Positions 44,515 to 54,319 of a stretch of 64,000 nucleotides of DNA are shown here, one piece after another. This DNA is from Amycolatopsis lurida (GTDB taxonomy: Bacteria > Actinomycetota > Actinomycetes > Mycobacteriales > Pseudonocardiaceae). The stretch covers positions 6,293,501 through 6,357,500 of the forward strand of contig NZ_FNTA01000004.1 in assembly GCF_900105055.1 (NCBI RefSeq), read 5' to 3'. The stretch's first letter is position 1. Each line of letters starts with the position of its first letter. The position numbers and the translations under genes are program-made. The notes under the pieces were generated by a model, which worked only from the letters and a program-made list of their open reading frames with translations, did not search any database and was not told the origin of the DNA.

Positions 44515-47340
44515 TCAACTGGTATCGGAACGTGTCTCGGCGTCCAGCTTTGCGATGAACTCGCGGGCAGTATCTGTCTCTTCGCCGTCGAGGCTCACGA
44601 AGATCGACAGCGCACGTTGCGCGTGTTCCCGGCTGTCGGAGTAGCGGGACATTCGTCGGTGTAGCTCGGCCAGGCCCAGCAGAGCCAGAGCCTCGTGGTA
44701 GCGGTCGCGGAGTTTCGCGCACAGCTCCAAAGCCGTCTCGTATCTGCGTGTCGCCGCCGCCGTATCGCCGAGGTCTCGGTGGGCGTGCGCCACGTTCACG
44801 AGAAGATTGGCCTCGGGCAGGCCGATTTGGCTGGCTCGTGCCGCATCGAGGCCAGCTTTTCCGCATTCGAGGGCCTGCTTCGGTTGATTGGACTCGACAT
44901 AAAGTTCACAAAGCGTGTCGAGGGTTCCGGCGATCTCGTAAGGGCGCCCTAATTCCACCGCCAGTCGCCAAGCCTCTTGCCCGTATACGATCCCTTCGTC
45001 GTAGCTCTTCATCTCACGCAACGTCGAGGCGAGGTTCGTCAGCAAGCGCAGCAGAATGTCGGGTTGGTTCATCTTCCTGGCTATGCCGATGCCCCGCTGA
45101 AGATGCCGTACCGCGAGATCATTTCTGCCGATGCGGGAAGAGGCGATACCGAGATCGTTGAGCAGCCTGGCCTGAGGTTCCGGACTCGGGAGCTGCTCGG
45201 CAGAGGAAAGCCCGACACGGAGCAGCTCTAGCCACTCGGTGAGCTGTCCCGTCGAATAGTAGTGATCGTGCATGCACCAGGGCAGCTGCCAGGCGACTTC
45301 GTGTTCGCCCAGCTCCGCGGCACGACGGGTCAGGGCCGCGATGTTCGAGGCTTCGGCTTCGTACCAGGCGTAAGCCGACTCCCGGGTGTCGAATTGCTGC
45401 AATGTGTGCCGAGGTTCCGGTACACTGGCAGGAAAGATCGGATAATCCGGAATCGTGCATAGCAATGCTGATCGCACGCTGTACAGGTACCACGCCAGCA
45501 GCCGGCGGATTGCCTCGGAGCGTTCCTCGGGGTTTTCTGTCCGGACGGCTAGTTCGCTGGCGTACAGCCTGACCAGGTCGTGGGACTTGAAGGAGCTCCC
45601 CGTGCTGTCGAGCAAGTGGAGATCGCACAAGGTGCTCAGCATCTCCTCCGTCTCGTGGGCCGGTCGATCAATCAACGCGGCCACGGCGGCCACGCCGATG
45701 TCCGCGGTGTTCAGCAAGCCGAGATAGCGGAAGGCGCGAGCAGCAGGGCCGGGAAGTGACGCGTACGACCAGGAAATGACCGTCCGGACGGACGACATCT
45801 CGTCGTCGGTGTGAAGAGCATCGAGGCGGTCTTTCTCCTCGGTCAGGTTCTCCACGAGCTCACGAAGGCTGGACCGCGGTCCTGAGGACGCTTTTTCGGC
45901 GGCGACTCGCAGTGCTAGCGGGAGGTAACCGCAAAGCCGGGCGAGTACGGCTGCATGCTCTGGCTCGGCATCCACGCGTTGTTGGCCGATCACCCTGCGT
46001 AACAAGTCCAGAGATTCAGTCTCCGTCAGCAGACCCAGGGTGAGACGACGCGCTCCATCCTGGGTGACCAGCCCGGTCAATCGGTTGCGACTCGTGACCA
46101 GCAGCAGGTTTTTCGATGGGCCAGGAAGCAGATCACGCACTTGTTCGGGTGAAACTGCGTTGTCCAGCAGAATAAGTACTTGTTTGGAGGACAGCAGAGC
46201 GCGATACGTTGATTTCTGCATCTCCAGATTGGTGGGTTGTCGGGTGCAGCCGAGCGACCACAGCAGCTGGCTGAGGGCTTCTGTCGTGGTCAATGGAGGA
46301 CGCTTGGGATCGAATCCGCGCAAGTCCAGATACAACTGGCCGTCGGGGCAGCTGTCAGTCAACTGCCGGGCATACCGGACCGCCAACGAGGTCTTGCCGA
46401 TTCCGCCGGCGCCGTCGATGGCCGAGATGACCAGCGGCCGCCCGTCCGTCGCCCCCGTCCTACGCCACTCGTCCAGCTGCTGCAGTTCCCTGACGCGTCC
46501 GACGAAGTCGGGCACCGCGTGCGGCATTTGCGCGGGGGTCAGCGAGTGCGCTCGGACGTGCGGTTCGGGCGCCAAATCAAGTGCGGGATCCGATCGAAGC
46601 ATCCGTAAGTGGAGATCAGTGAGTTCGGCGCTGGGGTCGAGCCCAAGCTGGTCGGTGAGCAGCAGACGGGCGTTGTCGAACTCGGCCAAGGCATCCGCTC
46701 GCTGCCCGCTGCGGTACAAAGCCAGCATGAGCTGAGCGCGTAACCGCTCGCGAAAGGGCTCCTCCTCGGCAGCCTCTACCAGCTCGGCGATCACCTCCCG
46801 ATGCCGGTCGGCTGCGAGCATCAGGTCGGCGCGCTCTTCGATGAGCTCAAAACGCCATTCGGTCAGGCGAGTTCTCTCGGCTGCGGCGAATGGACCTGGA
46901 ATCCCGTGCAGTGGACTGCCCCGCCACTGTGCCAGGCACTCGGCGAGAATGTCGGCCGCCGCCGACTGGTGCCCCGAAGTCGCTACTTCCCGTGCCTTCT
47001 CGACCTGGGCTTCGGCAACTGACAGGTCGACCTGGCTGGGGGCGAGTAGAAGCCGGTACCCTGCAGCACTGCGGATCAGTACCTTCTCGCCCGCAGCCGA
47101 AAGAGCACGGCGTAGCCCGTGGACGTAGGTGTACACACTGCCCTCGACCGACGCCGGAGCCGCGTCACCCCACACCCCGTCGATCAGCTCTGCTCGCGCC
47201 ACCGTCCCGCCGACGCGGACCGCGAGCATCGCCAACACGGCCCGCTGACGAGGGGAGCCCAGCACCAGGTCCCGCCCGTCCGCTCGGGCTCGCACCTCGC
47301 CGAGTAGCTCGACCCTCAGCCTCCTATCCCCGCTGGACAT
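44515..47340 (-). CDS. AfsR-like SARP regulator with NB-ARC ATPase and TPR domains (SARP-2)
   Basis: A 941-residue protein with the same domain order as SARP-1: winged helix ('VELLGEVRARADGRDLVLGS'), activation domain ('FRERLRAQLMLALYRSGQR'), NB-ARC with 'GAGGIGKTSLA' (Walker A) and 'VLILLDNA' (Walker B), and TPR repeats to the end ('RYHEALALLGLAELHRR'). It is similar to SARP-1 over its full length, yet transcribed from the opposite side of the type VII locus towards it. It uses mostly C/G-ending codons without the marked skew of SARP-1. Probable role: transcriptional activation of the secretion genes or of a linked pathway. Confidence 0.92.
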   Translation of the reverse strand: MSSGDRRLRVELLGEVRARADGRDLVLGSPRQRAVLAMLAVRVGGTVARAELIDGVWGDAAPASVEGSVYTYVHGLRRALSAAGEKVLIRSAAGYRLLLAPSQVDLSVAEAQVEKAREVATSGHQSAAADILAECLAQWRGSPLHGIPGPFAAAERTRLTEWRFELIEERADLMLAADRHREVIAELVEAAEEEPFRERLRAQLMLALYRSGQRADALAEFDNARLLLTDQLGLDPSAELTDLHLRMLRSDPALDLAPEPHVRAHSLTPAQMPHAVPDFVGRVRELQQLDEWRRTGATDGRPLVISAIDGAGGIGKTSLAVRYARQLTDSCPDGQLYLDLRGFDPKRPPLTTTEALSQLLWSLGCTRQPTNLEMQKSTYRALLSSKQVLILLDNAVSPEQVRDLLPGPSKNLLLVTSRNRLTGLVTQDGARRLTLGLLTETESLDLLRRVIGQQRVDAEPEHAAVLARLCGYLPLALRVAAEKASSGPRSSLRELVENLTEEKDRLDALHTDDEMSSVRTVISWSYASLPGPAARAFRYLGLLNTADIGVAAVAALIDRPAHETEEMLSTLCDLHLLDSTGSSFKSHDLVRLYASELAVRTENPEERSEAIRRLLAWYLYSVRSALLCTIPDYPIFPASVPEPRHTLQQFDTRESAYAWYEAEASNIAALTRRAAELGEHEVAWQLPWCMHDHYYSTGQLTEWLELLRVGLSSAEQLPSPEPQARLLNDLGIASSRIGRNDLAVRHLQRGIGIARKMNQPDILLRLLTNLASTLREMKSYDEGIVYGQEAWRLAVELGRPYEIAGTLDTLCELYVESNQPKQALECGKAGLDAARASQIGLPEANLLVNVAHAHRDLGDTAAATRRYETALELCAKLRDRYHEALALLGLAELHRRMSRYSDSREHAQRALSIFVSLDGEETDTAREFIAKLDAETRSDTS

Positions 47341-47890
47341 ACGTGTTCACTCCTCTGCCGAGACAGGGGTCTCAGCGCCCCTTCGTCGTTCCTCGTGAGC
47401 CAGTCATCGTGGTCCGTCTTCGCCGGACACGACCGACACTACTGGGGGTGGGGGAAGGACCAGTTCGCGGCAGGGATGGAGGCGTCTCGCGGACGGCCCG
47501 GTGATGCCGATGCTGTGGAACATCGACAGGCTCACTATGAGCGCATCGATCTTCCAAGCGCTCGATGTGCAGGCAAAAGATGCAGGTAAAGGAGTGTCGG
47601 CGGCCGGTAAGCCCTGGCCGGAGAAGGCTGGCTGACCCATGGCGAGTTTGCCGCGGGACCGTCCTGGCTGTCCGCCGGCGACCGCGACGTGCACGACGTA
47701 GAGCCGCGCCCCACGCGTGGCGCGTCGGCATCCCTCCCGACTGGCGATCGAAGCCGTCTGGCATGTCGTTCAATCGTCGCTGTACGCGGACTGCTTGAGT
47801 CGACTCGGGCGTCGATGACTTAGCCCGGCCGTGTTCGTCGTCGGAGCCCCGGCCGCTGAACTTGGAGCCGACTCGCAGTTCCTGCTCAAC
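47341..47890. other. About 550 bp without a recognised gene
   Basis: Upstream region of SARP-2. Short open frames occur but none has family resemblance or a convincing start. The SARP-2 promoter should lie here. Confidence 0.4.
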
Positions 47891-49070
47891 TAGTGCCTCG
47901 GCAAGGAAGGTTGGCGTTGTAATCGTGTCGCGTGGACATCCGGGCTGGTGACCGCGAGGCTTGCCAGTGGAGGTGAGTCATGGCACGTACGCCTGAGGTG
48001 TTCGCGCGGTCGTTGGAGTCTGAAGAAGCGCAGCGGCTGGTCAAGATCACCAGGTCGACCCGGGATCGGGTGCGGCTGCGACGGTCCGGGATTGTGCTGC
48101 CTCGACCCAAGGCCGGTCCGCAGGTGAGATCGCCGCGATGTTCGCGGCGACGGAGGGGTATGTGCGCGAGGTGATCCACGCGTTCAACGACTCCGGGTTC
48201 GCGGCGTTGTCCCCAAAATGGAGGGGCAGCCGACCAGCTAAGTTTGGGCCGGCCGCCCGGGATCAGATCTGTCGCATCGCTGCCTGCAAACCGACCGAGC
48301 TGGGGTTGCCGTTCACGACCTGGAGCCTGGCCATGCTGGTTGACTACCTCGCCGAGCACGCCTGGATCAGGGCGAGCACCGAGACCGTCCGGAAGATCCT
48401 GCGCGAGGAGGGTGTGGCCTGGCAGTCGACGAAGACCTGGAAAGCGAGCAAGGACCCGGACTCCATACCGAAGAAGACCCGCATCCTCGACCTCTATGAT
48501 CACCCGCCCGTCGACGGACGGGTGATCTATGTCGACGAGTTCGGGCCGCTGAACCTGCAGCCACGCCTCGGTAGCGGCTGGTCCCCTCGCGGCCGACCGG
48601 CCCGCCTGCGCGCGACCTACACCCGCACTGGCGGGGTCCGGCACATGTTCGCCGCGCTCGACCTCGCGTCCGGGCAGATATTCTACCGGTCCGTGACCGC
48701 AAGCGCCGGCCACGGTTTCTCGACTTCTGCAAGCAGCTGCGCCGCCGCCTCCCGGCTGGGAAGCTTTACCTGGTCTGTGACAACTACGGACCCCACGGCA
48801 AAGGCGAGGTCGTCACGTGGTGCGCGGCCAACGACATCGAGCTAGTTTACACGCCCACCAATACCTCGTGGTTGAACTGGATCGAGTCCGAGTTCACCGC
48901 GGTCCGCTACTTCACTCTCGACGGCAGCGACTACCCCAGCCACGCTGCCCAGGAGACAGCGATCGCCGGCTACCTGCGCTGGCGCAACCGCCACCCCAAA
49001 CGCCACTTCGCCGTCAACTCCAAGTTCCGCCGCCCGAATTACCTACCCAACGTTGCTTGATACGGCACTA
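47891..49070 (+). mobile_element. IS630-family element
   Basis: The ends read TAGTGCC.. (47891) and ..GGCACTA (49070), inverted with respect to each other. Each is bounded by TA, the dinucleotide that IS630/Tc1 elements duplicate on insertion. The length is about 1.18 kb including the TAs. It carries a single broken transposase gene. Confidence 0.75.
47980..49060 (+). pseudogene. IS630-family transposase with two frameshifts
   Basis: Frame 1 gives the N-terminal helix-turn-helix start ('ESEEAQRLVKITRSTRDRVR'). A shift near 48120 leads to 'IAAMFAATEGYVREVIHAFN', the winged part, and the catalytic region with the first Asp in 'GRVIYVDEFGPLNLQPRLGS'. A second shift near 48690 leads to 'RFLDFCKQLRRRLPAGKLYL', 'CDNYGPH' with the second Asp, and 'TNTSWLNWIESEFTAVRYF' with the Glu. 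All catalytic blocks exist but not in one frame, so the element is inactive unless the shifts are sequencing errors. Confidence 0.85.
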
Positions 49071-49794
49071 GCTGTAATCGCCAGGCCGCACTCTTGATGT
49101 CCGTGCTTTGGTCGGGCTGCTGATCCCTGAAGTGGGCGGTCGCAACTTGATACCCCTGCACCGGCAAAGCCGTCGATCATGAGGTCAAGCGGGATACCTT
49201 ACCGATGCGCATCACTTTGCGCTCATGACCTCCGCGTCGGCTCGCTCACGGTGGGGCAGCCCGCAAGCTTCTACATACGATGAAGCCGAGTTCTTAATCC
49301 GTCAGTCGTAATCCTCCGGGTACGACTGAACCTGTTTGGTGAGGGAAGTCCCTCTTTTCAAGCGGCGATCGTATGCGAGTGATGTAACGACGCGGCGGCA
49401 GTGTACAGATAAGTGAGCCCCGACCTTTCACCCACGGTCTGGCCCCGGGTTTCCGATCCTTCGCGATGTGGGATAGCGGTTTCTTGGCAGTCGGCTGACC
49501 TTCTCATTATAGGGATGATTGGCTGGCTTGGTCGGCGGCCGGGATGCGTGCACCAAGCCCGCGATCGCAGATCGCGAGCACGCTCCCGGCCTTGCCGTGC
49601 GAGTGGTCCGGCCGAAGTGTGCTGCTGAACCCGGCGCACCGTGACACATGAATGGACAGTGTCAGTGCCGTTGAACGGACGACCTTTCGCGGTGGCATCT
49701 GCCCAAAAGTGCCGTTCTCGACCAATTCTGAACCGAACCATCCAAGCGACTGTTTCAATGGCAACGGGGGATTCGTGAAGGGTTTCGAGATTAC
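49071..49794. other. About 720 bp without a recognised gene
   Basis: Between the IS630 element and the lipoprotein gene. Composition is less GC-rich than coding neighbours and frames are short. The lipoprotein promoter is probably in the last 150 bp. Confidence 0.4.
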
Positions 49795-50742
49795 ATGGAG
49801 AAGAGCATGTTCAGAAAACAAGGGTTTTCCCTCGCTGCTATCGCAGTCATCGGAGTGCTGGCACTGACAGGTTGCGGGGCGAGCACACCGTCGCCTACCT
49901 CGGTCTCAGAGCAAGCCCGGGTCGAGAGTGGCGACTCGGAAGCTGGCAAGAAGATCACCCTTGTCTCGGGAACGGCCAAGGCGAACAACGCGCCGCCGAA
50001 GACGGGCGATTGGGCGACCGGCGCGGACGGGACACCCGATTCAGCGGACCAAAGGGTCGTGCAGCAATGGGTGCAGTTGAAGGCGGTCACGGCCGACGGG
50101 ATCGGGCGAGTCGTCGTAAACGGTGCTGGGATGACCCTTTACCGTTTCGACAAGGACGCGCCCAAGTCGTCGAAATACGCGTGTGTCGGCCAATGCGCCC
50201 AATTCTTTCCGCCGGTGCTTGTGACTGCGGGAAGCAGAATTTTCGTCGCCGGTGTCCAGCGGTCCGAAGTGGGTACGGTCAAGCGCGATGATGGCACCCA
50301 CCAAGTGGTGATCGGCGGTTGGCCCGTCTACCGGTTCGTGAAGGATTCGAAGCCCGGCGATGTCAACGGGCAGGGCTTGAGTGGTACATGGTTCGCTGTC
50401 ACGCCGAACGGTCAGAAGGCGGGGGCACAGGACAGGGCATCAGCGGAGGCGCCGCGGTCCAAGCCAAGCCCTGCCGCGGCCAGTGCGATCTTGTTCGATG
50501 CCAAGAACTTTGCCGACGACGAGCCTTCACAAGGAATCGCGGGCATCGGTTGCCGGAACGTCGCGCGTCCGAGTGTGGCGTCGTCGATCGCCACTCCTGG
50601 TCATTTGACGCTCTGGAGCGAGAAAGACTGCCGCGGCAATTCCGTGGTCATCGACGGCGACATCGCTGATCTCACCTCAGCAGGGCTCGACAACACCGTG
50701 GCGTCGATCTTCTTTTGGCCTGGTGGGCGCCAGGCAAGCTAA
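49795..50742 (+). CDS. SCO0930-type lipoprotein with C-terminal crystallin-like region
   Basis: A protein of up to 315 residues; an ATG at 49807 preceded by GAGAAG is an alternative start. The lipobox is 'VLALTGC' (Cys about residue 27). Residues about 95-210 contain two copies of the 'secreted repeat' (Lipoprotein_15) pattern: 'GMTLYRFDKDAPKSSKYAC', 'CAQFFPPVLV', then 'VIGGWPVYRFVKD' and 'GDVNGQGLSGTWFAVTPNG'. Residues about 245-312 ('HLTLWSEKDCRGNSVVIDG', 'DLTSAGLDNTVASI') resemble a beta/gamma-crystallin-like or peptidase-inhibitor I36-like domain, an unusual addition. It sits on the outer membrane face; the function is unknown. Confidence 0.8.
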   Translation: MEKSMFRKQGFSLAAIAVIGVLALTGCGASTPSPTSVSEQARVESGDSEAGKKITLVSGTAKANNAPPKTGDWATGADGTPDSADQRVVQQWVQLKAVTADGIGRVVVNGAGMTLYRFDKDAPKSSKYACVGQCAQFFPPVLVTAGSRIFVAGVQRSEVGTVKRDDGTHQVVIGGWPVYRFVKDSKPGDVNGQGLSGTWFAVTPNGQKAGAQDRASAEAPRSKPSPAAASAILFDAKNFADDEPSQGIAGIGCRNVARPSVASSIATPGHLTLWSEKDCRGNSVVIDGDIADLTSAGLDNTVASIFFWPGGRQAS

Positions 50743-50888
50743 CCTGGGAAGGCCATGGTGGTCGAAGGCAAGTCGCCAATGCGACCGGATTCGACGACGG
50801 TCGGCTTGGGGGCTCCGGTAACTAAGCCACCGATCCGAGGTATGTGCTGTAGACCGGCAACCCACCGACTGAAGGAAGAGTGGTTTCG
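50743..50888. other. Short intergenic region
   Basis: Nothing beyond a GGAAGAG ribosome-binding site near the end. Confidence 0.3.
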
Positions 50889-51092
50889 ATGACGGAAGCT
50901 CAGCGGCTGAAGGCGCAGTGGCTTGCTCCGCTGGCGTCGGCGCTCATCTTCGGCTTGGGTGGGTGCGGTCCGACTGGCCTGGTCGGCCAGGGTGGGCCGG
51001 TCCCGGCCGGCCCGCAGGGAAGCAGCGCTGTTAGGTCCTCTCCTGCGCAATCGCGCCGCGGTACGGAAACCTACGAAATCGCGGTCCAGTAG
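50889..51092 (+). CDS. Possible small lipoprotein
   Basis: A 67-residue frame starting at ATG. It has a hydrophobic segment ending in a lipobox-like 'FGLGGCGPTG' (Cys about residue 28) and a preceding GGAAGAG. The mature part is short and Gly/Pro/Ser-rich. No family is recognised. It may be real or the start of a decayed longer gene, since the next 500 bp look degraded. Confidence 0.35.
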   Translation: MTEAQRLKAQWLAPLASALIFGLGGCGPTGLVGQGGPVPAGPQGSSAVRSSPAQSRRGTETYEIAVQ

Positions 51093-51601
51093 TGGGTTGG
51101 CTGAATCCTCGAAGAGCGCTACACGGAAGCTTGCCTTTCCAGCGCTCATGTGCTTCCCGCAGACCAGGATGCCGAGGCACTCTGCAGGAGCCCTGAGGTG
51201 CTTAAGAGCGCTAAGTCGTTACACGAGGCATGGGTGAAGCCGGGCGTCAAGCTTCCTCCGGGGCAAAGGTCGATGTGACGGGGGTGGCTCCGGAGAGCGA
51301 GACGGTCGTCGTCCCGGATACGGCGGTCAGGGTCGACGGCCAAACCTTGCGCAGTCTCGAACTCATCGGTTCCACCGGTGACACCGAATCGTTCGGCCTC
51401 ACTTCACCGTACGGAAGTACGAAGGATTTTGGTACGTCGAGGGCTTCGGCCTCCAGGCTTGGAACTCCCTCTCGCCTGTGCGTCAGGGAGTGAAAGCCAG
51501 CAGAAGTGGCCTTTCGGGCATTTATCGGCCGGTAGCCACACGTCATCGGATCGGTGAGGGCAAAATAGGCTGGCAGGCTGGTCAACTGCAGGGAGCAATG
51601 G
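51093..51601. other. Interval with only fragmentary coding potential
   Basis: Short frames such as one reading 'GFWYVEGFGLQAWNSLSPVR' (about 51425-51490) look protein-like but have no start and shift frame, so a decayed gene is possible. No family is identified. Confidence 0.35.
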
Positions 51602-52675
51602 ATGAACAACGCCTTCACCGCCGAGCTGCATCAGGTCCTTCTTCGTCTCGCCGGCTGGCTGCCTGATGACGTGCTCGCCCGTGCTCGCAGCCTCCTCGCG
51701 CATGACCGCTGCGCCGAGGTCGCTCGCCTCCTGGCCTTTGCAGGGAGACGTAGCGTGTTACCGCTGGGTGAGGACGATCTTGACGCACTGGCTGAACTGC
51801 TGGAGTCCGAAGGACACGATCCCGCCGTGCTCGAAGCTATCGAACTCATTCCCGAAAACCCACCCTTGCCGTGGCAGTTCTCACCGGATTGGGGCGAGAC
51901 CGGTGATGACGGAAACGACGAGGGTGCCGATAACGCAATGCTGATTTCGGCGCTGGCGGAGCAGGATTTCTTGGCCGAGCTGACCGAGAAACCCGGAGTC
52001 CGTGGAGTGTGGAGTACGGTGCGGCGACCTGACGGCGACGTGCCATTCCCGAAACCGCGGGTGATCTACGTCGTCGAGATCGACGACGAGGTCGACGATG
52101 TAGACGAGCCGGTAGCGCTGGCGGCGCAACTGCAGGATACACTGATCGCCGCGGGCGAACGGGATCCGCAGGTCGAAATCGTTTCCATGCACGTGGTGCG
52201 GCCCCGCTACCAGCGGACCGCGCAGATGCAAGGGAAACTGCTCTGGTCGCCCCATGGCGACGCCGAAATCAAGGTTGCGAGAGTCTTCGACGAGGTCGAC
52301 CCCGAGAATGGGCCACGATTCGCATCGGACCACGAAACAATGGATGATGAGGACGAGCGCACCTGGATCCTCGAGTATCTGGATTCAGGTATCGAACTAC
52401 TGGTCACAACCGGCACGATGGGCGACATCGTCGATCCGGCACAGGGATCGGTAGTGCCGATGAATTTCCGCACGGACGGTGTCTGGGTTTGGACGGATAC
52501 GGTCACCTATTATCTCGAGACACACCACCTCGCGCCCGACTCTGAACTCCTCGAGCACATCCGCGCCGCAGGCGGGCTACCATCATCGCTGGACACCGTG
52601 ACACTCGGCCGTGCGGTTGCGGCACTCTCTCCGGCCCAGGGCCGACAGCCGGTGTGGACGGCTTCTGGGTCTTAG
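51602..52675 (+). CDS. Hypothetical acidic protein of 357 residues
   Basis: Begins at ATG with GGGAGC upstream. The N-terminal 85 residues are helical ('LHQVLLRLAGWLPDDVLARA'). The middle is strongly acidic with strands 'PRVIYVVEIDDEVDDVDEPV' and 'VEIVSMHVVRPRYQRTA'. The C-terminal part has 'DGVWVWTDTVTYYLETHHLA' and 'LLEHIRAAGG', a pattern I associate with actinobacterial proteins of unknown function found near toxin or secretion loci. No signal peptide, membrane segment or catalytic motif is visible. The downstream IS5 fragment starts directly after its stop. Confidence 0.7.
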   Translation: MNNAFTAELHQVLLRLAGWLPDDVLARARSLLAHDRCAEVARLLAFAGRRSVLPLGEDDLDALAELLESEGHDPAVLEAIELIPENPPLPWQFSPDWGETGDDGNDEGADNAMLISALAEQDFLAELTEKPGVRGVWSTVRRPDGDVPFPKPRVIYVVEIDDEVDDVDEPVALAAQLQDTLIAAGERDPQVEIVSMHVVRPRYQRTAQMQGKLLWSPHGDAEIKVARVFDEVDPENGPRFASDHETMDDEDERTWILEYLDSGIELLVTTGTMGDIVDPAQGSVVPMNFRTDGVWVWTDTVTYYLETHHLAPDSELLEHIRAAGGLPSSLDTVTLGRAVAALSPAQGRQPVWTASGS

Positions 52676-52677
52676 AG

Positions 52678-52998
52678 GTTGTCTTATGTGGTGAGTTTAC
52701 GGTGTTTTTTGTAGCAGGTGAGGGCTGCGCCGAGGAGGAGGAAGGCGAGGAAGTGTTCGGCTTTGCGTTCGTAACGCAAGGTGCGGCGCCGCAGGCCACG
52801 GCGGGAGCGGATCACCGGGATCGCCATCACCAGGGGCTTGAGCGCGGCCGAGTCGTTCGTGTTCGCGGCGGAGACCGCAACTGCCAGTGGCAGTCCGGCG
52901 CGGTCGGACAGGGCATGGATCTTCGACCCGGGCTTGCCACGGTCTACCGGGCTTGCCACGGTCTACCGGGCTGGGACCGGTCATGGATCCCCCTTTTT
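52678..52998 (-). pseudogene. IS5-family transposase, C-terminal part (split by IS256)
   Basis: Reading on the minus strand: 'GPSPVDRGKPGSKIHALSD', 'AGLPLAVAVSAANTNDSAAL', then the tail 'RRTLRYERKAEHFLAFLLLG'. The segment between 'VIRSRRG' and 'RRTLRYERK' is shortened, so part of the catalytic domain is deleted. A 16-bp tandem duplication (CGGTCTACCGGGCTTG..) near 52945 shifts the frame. The N-terminal part lies at 54320-54545 on the other side of the IS256 copy. Confidence 0.75.
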
Positions 52999-54319
52999 GG
53001 CCTTGTCATGACAACCGTGTAAGCCATGGATGGACCAGGATCGGGTCGTTGGACGTGGCCCAGAAAGGCTCTATCTGTGACCGAGAACACATCGCCTGAT
53101 CGGGCTACGGGTCCCGCGGCCGGCGAGACACTCGCTCGCGTGTTGTCACCGGAAACGCTTGATGCGTTGGTGAAGGACGCGTATGCGCATGGCGGGTCGC
53201 TGGGTGCGCACGAATTGCTGAACGAGATGACCAAGGCGGTGCTCGAGCGGGCGCTGGACGCGGAAATGACCCATCGTTTCGGATACGAGAAAGGAGACCC
53301 TGCCGGAAGCGGGTCCGGGAATCCCGGAACGGCAGGTCCCCGAAAACTGTGTCGACCTCGAATGGGCCGGTCAAGCTGGCGGTGCCGCGCGACCGGAACG
53401 GTTCGTTCGAACCGGCGATCGTGCCGAAACGCGCACGCAGGCTGGGTAATATCGACGCGATCTCGTCGGTCACCACTTCGGTCACATTGGAGATCAATTC
53501 TGTGGCAGTCCCGGCCTTCGGACGAGGTGTATCCGCTCCTCTATGTCGACGGCCTGCGGCTGCGGGTCAAGGACAAGGGTGTGGTCACCTCCAAGGTCGC
53601 CTACCTGGCCATCGGCGTGGACATGGAGGGCCGCAAACACGCCCTCGGGCTCTGGGTCGCCGACACCGAGGCGGCGAAGTTCTGGGCCAAAGTCGTCACC
53701 GGCCTGCGTAACCGTGGGGTGAAAGACATCCTGATCGCTTGCTGTGACGGCCTTACCGGCCTGCCCGACGCGATCCGCGGCGCGTTTCCCGACACTGTGG
53801 TCCAAACGTGTGTCGTGCACGTGATCCGCAACGCCATGCGCTTTATTTCCTATGGCGACCGGAAGAAGGTCGCCGCCGCCATGCGGGAAATCTACATCGC
53901 GCTGACACTCGAGGCGGCCGAGATCGCACTCACCCGTTTCGACAAAAATTTCGGCACGCAATACCCGGCCTCGATCCAGGTCTGACGGCATGCCTGGAAC
54001 GTCTTCACACCATTCCTCGACTACCCACCCGAACTCCGCAGAATCGTCTACACCACAAACCTGATCGAGAACATCAACTTCCAACTCCGAAAAATCACCA
54101 AGAACCGCGGACACTTCGGCAGTGGCACCGCCGCGACAAAACTGCTCTACCTCGGACTCTGCAACATCACCAGCAACCGGGGCGGACCATCGGGAACCGG
54201 CACCCGAGGCTGGAAACAGGTATTAAACACGCTCGCCGCACTCTTCCCAGACCGACTGCCACTCCACTAGAATCAGAGAACAAATCATCCGTGGCTTACA
54301 CGGAAATCATGACAGAGCC
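52999..54319 (+). mobile_element. IS256 subtype B, copy 3, full length
   Basis: Both terminal repeats are present: GGCCTTGTCATGACAACCGT at 52999 and, reversed, GGCTCTGTCATGATTTCCGT ending at 54319. At 1,321 bp it is about 90 bp shorter than copy 1, because of an internal deletion with inversion that it shares exactly with copy 2. It interrupts an IS5-family transposase gene; no perfect target duplication was seen. Confidence 0.85.
53077..54270 (+). pseudogene. IS256-family transposase with shared frameshift, inversion and nonsense mutation
   Basis: The N-terminal frame ('ETLDALVKDAYAHGGSLGAH') breaks after 'GSGNPGTAGPRK', where one base of GGGAATTCCC is missing. The second frame carries 'LAVPRDRNGSFEPAIVPKRA' up to 53455. 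Then a 44-bp reversed stretch replaces the region encoding the second helix-turn-helix. The first frame resumes at 'SDEVYPLLYVDGLRLRVKDK' and runs through 'CCDGLTGLPDAIRG' and 'FISYGDRKKVAAAM'. TGG to TGA at 53983 then stops it before the C-terminal 'TTNLIENINFQLRK'. It cannot encode a transposase. Confidence 0.85.

Noticed and set aside
52985..53000. Target-site duplication for IS256 copy 3
   Set aside because: The flanks CCCTTTTT and CCCTCGGC are not matching 8-mers; no duplication is claimed.
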